From positions 3,713,331 to 3,777,330 of the forward strand of contig ML058505.1 of NCBI GenBank assembly GCA_003013855.2: a DNA stretch of 64,000 bases, read 5' to 3'. Made by a program: the position numbers and the translations under genes. Below, piece by piece: positions 54,401 through 58,649 of this stretch. Each line of letters begins with the position of its first letter. The stretch's first letter is position 1. The notes below the pieces were generated by a model, which was given only the letters and a program-made list of their open reading frames with translations, had not been told where the DNA came from and did not search any database. This DNA is from Liriodendron chinense. Taxonomy: Eukaryota > Streptophyta > Magnoliopsida > Magnoliales > Magnoliaceae.

Positions 54401-57400
54401 GATTATGTTCTATTATAAGTAACACATGTCATCCAACCTTTAAATCAGAATTTTTTTTTGAAAATATTAATTTTCCCTAATTTTTAAAATTATTCCGAAA
54501 TTAAAAAAATACAAAAAAAATAGCAAACCATGTGCATAATCTGTAAAATGCACATGATTATGTTCTATTATAAGTGACACATGTCATCCAACCTTTACAT
54601 CAGAATTTTTTTTTGAAAATATTAATTTTCTCTAATTTTTAAAATTATTCCGAAATTAAAAAAATACAAAAAAAATAGCAAACCATGTGCATAATCTGTA
54701 AAATGCACACGATTATGTTCTATTATAAGTAACACATGTCATCCAACCTTTAAATCAGAATTTTTTTTTTAAATATTAATTTTCCCTAATTTTTAAAATT
54801 ATTCCGAAATTATAAAAATACAAAAAAAATAGCAAACCATGTGCATAATCTGTAAAATGCACATGATTATGTTCTATTATAAGTGACACATGTCATCCAA
54901 CCTTTACATCAGAATTTTTTTTTGAAAATATTAATTTTCCCTAATTTTTAAAATTATTCCGAAATTAAAAAAATACAAAAAAAATAGCAAACCATGTGCA
55001 TAATCTGTAAAGTGCACATGATTATGTTCTATTATAAGTAACACATATTATCCAACCTTTAAACCAGAATTTTTTTTTGAAAAAAATGATTTTTCCTAAT
55101 TTTTAAATTTATTCCGAAATTATTCCGAAATTAAAAAAAATACAAAAAAAATAGCAAATCATGTGCATAATCTGTAAAATGCACATGATTGTGTCCTACT
55201 ATAAGTAACACATGTTATCCAACCATTAAACCAGAAAAAGAAAAAAAAAAAACATGATTTTTACTAATTTTTAATATTAATCCGAAAATAGACCGAAATT
55301 AAAAAAAATATTAAAAAAATATAAAAATCAGTTGCATAATCTTGAAATACACATTTTAACATTTTACAATGGCTACAACATCATATCAAGGTGGAAAAAA
55401 AGTGATTAGAGGAAGAAAAATGTATAAATACCTATTTTCGGATTTCTTCGAAAAATGGCCCACGGAGCTTCGATTCATCCAAATCGTAGAAATTGGTCGT
55501 TTTAATTCTCCAAAATAGACTAATTGTGGTCGTTTTTAGCAAAAGAACAGATTAGAAAAGAAATGGGGGAAGAAAAGTGGGAAGAAAATGCAAAACAGCA
55601 AGTATTTATAAAAAAAAAAAAAAATGACCGTTTTTTGACCGTTACGGGGTCCGTAACGGCCGTTTTGGGCCGTACCGGCCGTACCGGCCCCGTAACGGAC
55701 CGGTACGGTCAAAATTCTTGGGGTCCCCGATTTGGACCCCGTATCGCGTAACGGTACCGGACGTTTCCGGTACGTATCGGCCGGTACGGTTACGTACCGG
55801 CCGGTACGGCACACCTTGATTTCTTGTATATTTGTAGCATATTCATGACATTGTTTTATATAAAAAGTTGACAATGGACAAAATCATATTCAGAAGTCTG
55901 CTTATACAAAGAGTAAAGAATAGTATTATTCTATGCCCTACTCCATCTCCCAACTTCCTATATCAAATTTCTAATGTGGCAATGACAATTTACAAGTGTA
56001 GTAGTGTGCACTAATGTGCGTGCAGGCATGCATATTTCTGTGAAAATATTATATATTTTGGTGCTCTTGCAGGACAACATTCCTTTTTTTGTCTATTTGT
56101 GTTGATTATAATATTATTAGGGTGTGAGAGATTGAGCATTCTCTGCACAACCCTTTTCTCTTCCAATTCTTCTTTCTTCTCCCTGTGAAAACTTACATGG
56201 TGCAAGAGGGTTGAATCCACAACCTAGGAGACATCCCCCCCCCCGGTTATTTTCATCTCCTCCTCACATTTTGTCCTTTTCTTTCTTTCGAGGTACCGTA
56301 CCTTCCCTCCCGCTGGTGAGTCCAGCTGTTCCAGCTTGGCCCACCAGCGTTCCCAGCCAGACACATTGGCTAGCCCAGCTGGGCTGTCCGGCAAGCACAC
56401 CCTAGCATTATTATGGTCAACCTAACAAGAAAAAAGGAAAGGTGTCCAGTAGGAGCAATTCAGTACACCCACACAAAAGATATATGAGATTTCCACGCAA
56501 ACACACATCCACTCATGCATGCTAACACACACTACTACAACAAGAAACAAACTAAAATAAACAATATTGCACATGAATCTTGAATAAAACTTGCATGTTT
56601 TCGTTATTATTAGTGGGAAATAAAATTGTGCTGGTAATGTCATCATGTCGTCGTTCATTCAATAGCAGGGTTTTTTTCGTGTCAATCCATGGATGCATGC
56701 TGTGCACCATAACATAAAACCGGTAAAGATTTTAGCACTTTCTGTAAACATTCCATATGCCCCTTGGTACCACAAAGCGGGCCGAAGGTTGCTTTTCTTT
56801 CTAATGGTCTTCTTTTCTACACTTGCTGATGTCCACCACTGAACCATGAATCACCCACGACATGTTAGAATTATCAAAAGGCTTACCCAAATCTCTAAAG
56901 CCACTTCACAACTCACAGAGAGGTGATTAAACAATACCTAAGCCCTTTTGCTTATAAACAGATTTTAAGGAGACTATGATGCTGATGTTGTAGTTGATCA
57001 GGGGTAGGAATTTTGTCAGCAACCATGGTCCAACAGAAATCTGTTATTCTAGGTGCACATGCCGGTCAGCCACTCCCTTTTTCATCAATACCTTGAAGAA
57101 AGACCTTGAAGAGAATATGCCATTGTGCACCTGTTTTCAAATTCTTGAGTTTTCACCTTGCTGCTGTGGCGCAAGTCAGTGAAGTGCCACCTTTATGCCT
57201 ATAGATTTGGTATGGTCAGTGATGCTTTGTGGGTTACACATAGAACAACCTTATCGCTATCAATTGGGGTCAACTACATGAATCCTTTTCTACATCCACT
57301 CTATCAAGGGCCATAACTTTAGTTAGGCCACGGGTCATTAAGTCTTTTCTTACTCCTCCAACCACACCCTCTTGGGCCTTCCCCTCGCCCTTTTAGGGCC

Positions 57401-58028
57401 TTCAACTTCGTACCAACTCACTCCTAACCGGTGTAGTTCTTGGTTTCGTTGCACATGCCCAAACCATCTAATTCTACTTTTCCCTCATCCTATTACCTAT
57501 TGGAGCTACTCTTAAATTTCTAGAATGCATTAATTTCTAATTCTATCCTTCTTTTCTAATAATGTACAATAAATATTTTTAAATATTTTTATTTTCAGCG
57601 TGATTTTGCCAATAACATCCCAAGAAAAACCTCAAATTTGAGAGTCTCTTGATAAATTTCTGGGCTGAGAGATTGCCGAGAATGAGATTTGTCACTATGG
57701 TCCCAAGGAGGTGTTTTAGGAGCCAAAATGGGCGTGGTTTCTTGGGGCAATGTTTCTCAAGTCATTTGTAATGTGATCTTTTGATTCTTATTTGCTTCTT
57801 TTTGGTCAGAATCTTTATAATGCCCTTGGCGTAGATTCCTCTTTTTCTCCCTGCTCTTTTCTTCCTTTTAATAAAATTTCATGAATTCACAAAAAAAGAA
57901 AAAAAGAAAAGAAAAAGAAAGATGGGAAAAAAGGGTGCATAACTCATGTTTTCTTTAATGAACTTTGTGTGCATTCTTTGTAGGGGAGTATCGTTGAGGA
58001 TGGGTTGGGCATTGTTTCTTGGTGGTAG
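9181..58028 (+). CDS. RPC8: DNA-directed RNA polymerase III subunit RPC8 (Rpc25/RPB7 family), seven coding exons spanning 48.8 kb
   Basis: RPC8 (yeast Rpc25) pairs with RPC9/Rpc17 to form the stalk of nuclear RNA polymerase III, which transcribes tRNA and 5S rRNA genes; the stalk takes part in initiation. Exons 9181-9291, 9373-9468, 12551-12638, 17909-17972, 18136-18202, 18307-18396 and 57984-58028 join in frame (561 nt, 186 residues plus TAG). Residues about 1-65 match the RPB7 N-terminal (SHS2) domain, with LGLCISIYDI and GGFIVPGEGAATY. FRLVMFRPFVGEI and the region from SVGFFNDIYVP on match the Rbc25 OB-fold domain, including VKYPPIPVE, PFAPMEI and the terminal DGLGIVSWW. All introns are GT-AG and no exon has a stop. 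The start is chosen because family proteins begin MF.LS; an in-frame ATG lies 21 nt upstream. The protein stops right after SWW, whereas relatives usually carry a short acidic tail. The last intron of 39.6 kb is extreme. Exon assignment is by recognition of the family, not alignment. Confidence 0.9.
9373..9468 (+). CDS. RPC8: RPC8 coding exon 2
   Basis: 32 codons in phase 0: VIPNLGLCISIYDI, then GGFIVPGEGAATYE. Acceptor TCTAG|GTT and donor GAA|GTATGT. This is the highly conserved core of the N-terminal SHS2 domain. It is followed by a 3.1-kb intron (9469-12550) loaded with an RTE LINE and a Helitron. Confidence 0.92.
9750..10616 (-). mobile_element. RTE-type LINE 3' fragment in RPC8 intron 2
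   Basis: Perfect 13-bp duplications AGTACATTTACAT at 9737-9749 and 10617-10629. On the - strand it encodes VRWFGHVQRRPSTAAVRNEL and other C-terminal reverse-transcriptase sequence, ending in a (GAT)n-type tail. 5'-truncated, as is usual for LINEs; antisense to RPC8. Confidence 0.88.
10629..11376 (+). mobile_element. Non-autonomous Helitron
   Basis: Starts A|TCTATACTATATATAACACG and ends CCACGTGCATTGCCCGTGCC followed by ATAACCCCTAG|T. The 3' region has a CACG..CGTG stem just upstream of the terminal CTAG, and insertion between A and T is the Helitron rule. No Rep/helicase. It contains a partial palindromic MITE (about 10850-10930) and a TRIM LTR. Confidence 0.75.
11031..11326 (-). mobile_element. 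TRIM solo LTR inside the Helitron
   Basis: TGATGCAGGACAACTAACCA to GAGCCCGGTGTGA, followed by AAATGCCCCTGCATTA, the TRIM polypurine side. Flanks CTCTG and CTCCG could be the 5-bp target duplication. Same family as 6909-7941 and 16006-16674. Confidence 0.7.
11378..12550. other. Rest of RPC8 intron 2
   Basis: Contains a short duplication of TCAGAGATCTTGTAGAATCT (11797 and 11856) and a (TC)n microsatellite at 12459-12500. A diverged Tourist-like end (ACCTGTTTGGATGTATC) is at about 12095. No coding sequence recognised. Confidence 0.6.
12551..12638 (+). CDS. RPC8: RPC8 coding exon 3
   Basis: Encodes VTFRLVMFRPFVGEILLGKI and on to GANGLR plus one base of the next codon (88 nt). Acceptor TTGGCAG|GTG and donor CGTT|GTACGT. 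It links the SHS2 and OB domains. It is followed by a 5.3-kb intron (12639-17908). Confidence 0.92.
12920..13179. mobile_element. hAT MITE with perfect 8-bp TSD
   Basis: ATCCATAG at 12912-12919 and 13180-13187. Terminal inverted repeats CTAGGTATTCC and (- strand) CAAGGTATGCT. 260 bp rich in GTAACGG motifs, so probably a deletion relative of the large hAT elements at 42392 and 49993. Confidence 0.88.
13535..14077. mobile_element. hAT MITE, second family, perfect 8-bp TSD
   Basis: AGCACCCC at 13527-13534 and 14078-14085. Terminal inverted repeats TAGGCCTGGCAATGGG and (- strand) TAGGCCTGGCAAAATTCC. 543 bp with many AACCCGTTA / TAACGGGTT palindromic motifs near both ends. Confidence 0.9.
14276..14308. 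repeat. (TTG)n microsatellite
   Basis: Trinucleotide run in RPC8 intron 3. Confidence 0.9.
14385..14770 (-). mobile_element. RTE-type LINE fragment
   Basis: Antisense, diverged copy of the same C-terminal reverse-transcriptase region as 9887-10320 (GCCATCTCTTGGGCTTGTTG corresponds to the HVQRRP region). Both ends diffuse. Confidence 0.65.
14772..14881. repeat. Tandem duplication of a self-complementary AT-rich block
   Basis: About 51 bp containing GGTAATAATAACAATATTAT and its complement-like TTATTGTTGTTATTATTAAT occurs twice head to tail. Each unit can fold on itself. Confidence 0.75.
15486..15637 (+). mobile_element. tRNA-derived SINE with perfect 12-bp TSD
   Basis: Box A-like TTAGTGGTAGACTC, box B GGTTCGAGTACCC, a GT-rich tail and an A11 run. 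Flanked by GGTACTAAGCAG at 15474-15485 and 15638-15649. Confidence 0.88.
16006..16674 (+). mobile_element. TRIM (miniature LTR retrotransposon), two LTRs
   Basis: LTRs 16006-16310 and 16378-16674 (TGTCACACTGGGCTCGAG ... ACATCA / GCATCA) enclose only 67 bp. That spacer starts with a perfect primer-binding site TGGTATCAGAGC (16314-16325) and ends with a purine-rich GCGGGGGCAT. A second purine tract AATGCGGGAGCAT precedes the left LTR, so this may be the remnant of a longer tandem array. No coding sequence. Confidence 0.85.
16675..17908. other. Rest of RPC8 intron 3
   Basis: No coding similarity. 17165-17540 may be an old Tourist-like insertion (GGCTGTTTGGGAAGC ... CTATCCAAACAACCC), without a clear duplication. 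Confidence 0.45.
17909..17972 (+). CDS. RPC8: RPC8 coding exon 4
   Basis: 64 nt, entered in phase 1 after ATTGCAG, encoding the split Leu then SVGFFNDIYVPVHLLRQPLR and two bases of a Met codon. Donor AGGAT|GTAAGA. The FFNDIYVP stretch is typical of Rbc25 proteins. Confidence 0.9.
18136..18202 (+). CDS. RPC8: RPC8 coding exon 5
   Basis: 67 nt. Acceptor ACTATAG|GGAG completes a Met codon, followed by EESGIWIWEYIDGDLFLDLD and EE. Donor GAG|GTATGT. The W-x-W and DLFLDLDEE pattern corresponds to the variable-loop-then-strand region of RPC8 relatives. Confidence 0.88.
18307..18396 (+). CDS. RPC8: RPC8 coding exon 6
   Basis: 30 codons in phase 0, ILFRVQSVKYPPIPVERGKD then AEPFAPMEIT. Acceptor CTTGCAG|ATT and donor ACT|GTAAGT. 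Ends in phase 0, which fits exon 7, located 39.6 kb downstream. Confidence 0.92.
19391..19644 (+). mobile_element. L1 LINE 3' end, 5'-truncated
   Basis: Encodes the LINE C-terminal sequence MWNLWKERNAWCFDSKS and the following helix to a stop, then about 50 bp and an A16 tail. The flanks AAGAATAC / AGGAATAC resemble a short target duplication. Confidence 0.75.
20217..23209 (-). mobile_element. Gag-only Ty3/gypsy-type LTR retrotransposon (TR-GAG-like), TSD TATCC
   Basis: LTRs 20217-20964 and 22464-23209, about 98-99% alike by eye, with 5-bp duplications TATCC at 20212-20216 and 23210-23214. It reads leftwards: the primer-binding site (- strand TGGTATCAGAG) abuts the right LTR at about 22453-22463. 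The internal region of about 1.5 kb holds gag and the beginning of a protease, then passes straight into the 3' LTR. Reverse transcriptase, RNase H and integrase are absent. One LTR end has TA instead of TG. Confidence 0.9.
20859..22463 (-). pseudogene. Gag (retrotransposon gag domain and zinc knuckle) with a protease start, one internal stop
   Basis: The frame opens at 22463 and runs to a TGA at 21908-21906, then continues in the same frame to 20859. The N-terminal part has a coiled-coil-like EAAFEAARRENRL and the gag motif ADLPSFNGLLRIEEFLDWL. After the stop come the gag C-terminal part QNCRQGNRTVAEYLEEFQRL, the CCHC knuckle CLRCGQPGHWSNACP, and the retropepsin start VIIDSGSSENIVS with the catalytic D-S-G. 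The last 35 or so codons lie in the LTR. The single TGA sits where related Gag proteins usually have a Trp codon. Confidence 0.85.
23715..24117. mobile_element. Palindromic MITE
   Basis: GCTACTGGATGGTGCTTTGT and the right end ..AAGTGTCCAGTAGC are inverted repeats. The halves mirror each other around 23930-23970. No clear target duplication. Confidence 0.65.
24154..24674. mobile_element. Palindromic MITE with long TIR
   Basis: Terminal inverted repeats of about 65 bp: GGAGTGGATTAGGTGCGGCC (left) and GGAGTGGATTAGGTGTGGCC (right, - strand). Short direct TTAAAT flanks lie on both sides (24148-24153, 24675-24680). Confidence 0.8.
25477..25519. repeat. (CT)n microsatellite
   Basis: Uninterrupted CT run followed by T-rich sequence. 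Confidence 0.9.
25597..26070. mobile_element. hAT-type MITE, third family, 8-bp TSD
   Basis: GATTCTAA at 25589-25596 and 26071-26078. The interior is flanked by TAGCGTAAGCTACG and GTAGCTTACGCTAC palindromic motifs. The right end (- strand) begins TAGTGTTTTAAAAAGCACGT; the left terminal repeat is degraded. Confidence 0.7.
26806..27238 (-). mobile_element. L1 LINE fragment inserted antisense into the RTE
   Basis: Flanked by near-identical 18-bp copies, TCTTTTTGTGGACAAAGT (26788-26805) and TCTTTTTGTTGACAAAGT (27239-27256). On the - strand it encodes the L1 C-terminal zinc-binding region, MDHLFIHCSYAKRMW ... WSSWQERNDRCFRNRKRDIE. Confidence 0.85.
27886..31222 (+). mobile_element. L1 LINE 3' fragment inserted in the RTE, itself split by a solo-LTR-like element
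   Basis: Pieces 27886-28261 and 31071-31222. The first encodes the L1 zinc-binding domain (APMKVATFVCQKV, VNRLLHCPFASRLWSYLLLK, IESYLLGWHGMEIAKEMKGI). The second is its 3' end. It enters the RTE within its MLFADD catalytic block. Confidence 0.75.
28262..31070. mobile_element. 2.8-kb solo-LTR-like element, TSD CTTTA
   Basis: CTTTA (28257-28261) | TGTAACGCACC ... CGGGGTGTTACA | CTTTA (31071-31075). TG..CA ends with a short inverted repeat and a 5-bp duplication mark an LTR-retrotransposon product. No internal direct repeat or primer site is seen, so a long solo LTR is likeliest, probably reading leftwards since TGTAACACCCCG is a common plant LTR start. It shares a GGTGTTTTAAAACAC ... GATCAACTCAGT block with 35312-41901. 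Confidence 0.75.
31950..32280 (-). mobile_element. Possible LINE RNase H fragment, antisense
   Basis: On the - strand a degraded stretch reads NMNSKADILAKPKAS, resembling the end of a plant LINE RNase H domain. Both ends unclear. Confidence 0.35.
36671..40862 (+). mobile_element. Ty3/gypsy chromovirus, internally deleted, TSD GGTCC/GGCCC
   Basis: LTRs 36671-37605 and 39924-40862 (TGATGCGGAACAAAAGC ... GTCCTGCATCA), about 97-98% alike by eye. Flanks GGTCC (36666-36670) and GGCCC (40863-40867). Primer-binding site TGGTATCAGAG at 37610-37620. The internal part keeps gag pieces, a scrap of the reverse-transcriptase N-terminus and the integrase tail with a chromodomain; the catalytic cores are missing. 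Confidence 0.9.
37875..39869 (+). pseudogene. Chromovirus gag-pol remnant with chromodomain
   Basis: Gag: FNGHMDPQTFLDWLEDLDIF, then in a shifted frame VRFAKWKLEGQAKSFWTDLE and WDEMKERLKEKYLP. An acidic linker follows. The reverse-transcriptase N-terminal region is recognisable at about 38710-38940 (HTIDLVPR, PALFTSKNNGIW) but breaks off. From 39300 the integrase C-terminal region appears (SADSHRKLQEFQKGDYVMVR), then the chromodomain IEEILGEE...RYLVKWKNKP and SESTWL. No retropepsin, reverse-transcriptase catalytic motif or integrase D-D-E core remains. Confidence 0.8.
43098..46013 (-). pseudogene. hAT transposase, decayed
   Basis: Starts at 46013 (MSRPGQQGTG...) with a BED-like zinc finger (IKCNYCDRLI), then ESKGKRAAVQKKDEILESAR, a DUF659-like region with many stops and frameshifts, FTKGRELLRPVATRFATNFI, and a C-terminal Tyr/Pro/Ser-rich tail (RHYGYSYNQWDYTKPVPSHS). 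Clearly homologous along its length to the copy at 50728-53839, but with many more breaks. Confidence 0.85.
46209..46241. repeat. (CA)n microsatellite
   Basis: CA-rich run with single A interruptions. Confidence 0.85.
46440..46970. repeat. Internal tandem repeat of the first hAT, about four diverged units
   Basis: The landmark TGCATAATNTGTAAAATGCACATT recurs with its GCACATT at about 46462, 46650, 46798 and 46950. Each unit also has CTACTATGATTAACACATCA and TCCAACCATTAAAA. Confidence 0.8.
47607..48397 (+). mobile_element. LINE debris (L1-like, then RTE-like)
   Basis: 47607-47770 resembles an L1 3' end region. 48030-48290 is an RTE C-terminal fragment in sense orientation (CTACTGGCTATGTTATACG, then ATGAGGATGTTGAGATGGAT, the MRMLRWM block). 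Ends not resolved. Confidence 0.5.
48398..49992 (-). repeat. Possible solo LTR, leftward, boundaries incomplete
   Basis: The left end TGATGCAGGACGGAATG resembles the inverted end of an LTR (..CCTGCATCA on the - strand). On the - strand at about 49440-49320 there is a TATAAAGG box followed by a leader-like GAATGAAAGAGATTTTTCAC. No partner LTR or target duplication was located, and the right boundary is unknown. The remainder to 49984 shows no coding similarity. Confidence 0.35.
50728..53839 (-). pseudogene. hAT-superfamily transposase, one frameshift and one in-frame stop from open
   Basis: Cut-and-paste transposase of the nuclear hAT class. It opens at 53839 (MSRTGTGSGT) with a BED-type zinc finger (C32, C35, H49, H52). 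A basic/acidic linker follows, then after a one-base frameshift near 52950 a DUF659/RNase H-like core: MCDGWTGP and VTDNEATY with the expected Asp residues, and CAAHCIDLIL. A TGA at 52152-52150 interrupts the same frame before LNPRYRYAQSFVMDDEIR and the hAT C-terminal dimerisation domain (WWINFGETTPALQKITVRIL, CERNWSCFALIHTKNRNR). A long tail follows with Asp runs and Tyr/Ser/Pro-rich low complexity, unusual beyond the dimerisation domain. Total about 1,030 codons. Upstream lies the 155-bp tandem repeat. Confidence 0.9.
54100..55345. repeat. Internal tandem repeat of the second hAT, about eight units of about 155 bp
   Basis: The landmark AACCATGTGCATAATCTGTA and then GCACATGATTATGTTCTATT has its GCACA at about 54231, 54395, 54550, 54705, 54859, 55014 and 55181, with a diverged last copy near 55340. 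Middle units are almost identical with 154-155 bp spacing; edge units are diverged. The array lies between the transposase start (53839) and the element end. Confidence 0.92.
55827..57244. other. Intron segment, nothing recognised
   Basis: Unique-looking sequence with a C10 run at 56227-56236. Short open frames on both strands lack recognisable similarity and are not supported as genes. Confidence 0.5.
57245..57560 (-). mobile_element. RTE-type LINE fragment
   Basis: Antisense copy of the same C-terminal region as 9750-10080 (CTATCAATTGGGGTCAACTA, then AGGGCCTTCAACTTCGTACC). Its polymerase-encoded phrases align by eye with 31700-31880 reversed. Confidence 0.75.
57590..57925 (+). mobile_element. 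L1 LINE 3' end just before RPC8 exon 7
   Basis: Typical L1 3' terminal phrases (AGTCATTTGTAATGTGATCT, CTTTTAATAAAATTTCATGA) followed by an A/G-rich tail at 57889-57925. It ends about 60 bp upstream of the exon 7 acceptor. Confidence 0.6.
57984..58028 (+). CDS. RPC8: RPC8 coding exon 7 (terminal, 45 nt)
   Basis: Polypyrimidine-rich acceptor CATTCTTTGTAG|GGG is followed by 14 codons, GSIVEDGLGIVSWW, and TAG. This is the conserved C-terminal signature of Rpc25/RPC8 proteins (G-S-x-x-x-DGLG-x-x-x-WW). The reading phase (0) matches the end of exon 6. Nothing similar was found by eye closer to exon 6. The exon begins about 60 bp after the A-rich tail of an L1 fragment. Confidence 0.87.
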   Translation, partial: GSIVEDGLGIVSWW

Positions 58029-58240
58029 TAATGTAGAGCTTCCAAATTTCCAAGGCGAGGCTGCTTGTAACATGATTGGTAGCTTCAAATTCAGATGTTG
58101 GGAGATGCTTCTTATGAGTCGCTGAGAGGTACGTATTGCTTGTATCATAATGATCTAGTGCTGGAACCAGTTTTTCTTTGTTGTCAGAAGATTTAATGCC
58201 ATCGGAAGAGAAACGGTTGAATTCCTCGGCCATTGAAATT
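58029..58240 (+). other. Probable RPC8 3' UTR
   Basis: Directly follows the RPC8 stop codon. No strong AATAAA signal is evident; the length of the 3' UTR cannot be set from sequence. Confidence 0.45.
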
Positions 58241-58249
58241 ATGTATCTA

Positions 58250-58640
58250 CCGGAAGAGTAGTGGTTGAAATTCTGGCCACCGCAAGTGCTACTAGATCAT
58301 TTGTCAGTCATTAGAAGTGCTATTGATTCACATTCTAGAAGTCATCGTAAGTGCATGCTTGCCTCATGCTATTGTTGAAATTTTCTTTTGCATTACAATG
58401 AATGTTCACCGCACCTTTCAAACTCAAGTTACTCTTTTTAGAGTACCTTGAGTTTGAGGGAGGATATTAGAGTGGATTAGGGCAATCTTTTGTATTAGGA
58501 TATTTTCTTATTTGTTAAGATATGTATCTATTGAGATCTCGCTAAATACTATATATCCACATCTCTTCTATTCATTGCAGTTATTGTCAATGAAATAAAC
58601 AACTTACAAACTCCACGATATAGTCTCCTGTGGTTTAACA
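58250..58640 (+). mobile_element. Ty1/copia-like 3' end and LTR relic
   Basis: A polypurine-like TTTGAGGGAGGATATTAG precedes LTR-like sequence (TATTAGAGTGGATTAGGGC ... CACATCTCTTCTATTCATTG ... AATGAAATAAACAACTTAC), a layout common at copia 3' ends. Only one LTR is seen. Confidence 0.45.
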
Positions 58641-58649
58641 CCCGTGAAT

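Larger units (their letters stand above)
49993..55818 (-). mobile_element. hAT transposon, 5.8 kb, perfect 8-bp TSD, nearly intact
   Basis: ATTTCTTG at 49985-49992 and 55819-55826. Ends CAAGGTGTCCC and (- strand) CAAGGTGTGCC. Dense palindromic CCGTATCGG / CCGATACGG / CCGTAACGG / CCGTACCGG motifs occur at 50006-50105 and 55624-55810. It contains a leftward transposase and an eight-unit tandem repeat on its promoter side. It is younger-looking than the copy at 42392-47386. Confidence 0.95.
18397..57983 (+). other. RPC8 intron 6, 39.6 kb
   Basis: Bounded by donor ACT|GTAAGT and acceptor TTTGTAG|GGG in matching phase 0. Filled with at least a dozen bounded transposon insertions in up to three nested levels, described separately. 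No other host coding exon was recognised inside it. Confidence 0.8.

Noticed and set aside
54100..55345. Regular repeats resembling a CRISPR-like or centromeric satellite array
   Set aside because: Units are contiguous without unique spacers, lie wholly inside a bounded hAT element, and the genome is a plant nucleus.
56659..56847. Short open frame on the - strand (ALWYQGAYGMFTES...)
   Set aside because: No recognisable family, no splice context, and length within chance expectation for AT-rich intron sequence.
57955..58233. Leftward open frames that look at first like a copia gag piece
   Set aside because: The + strand here carries the RPC8 terminal exon with correct phase, acceptor and family signature, so the - strand frames are shadows over the exon and 3' UTR.
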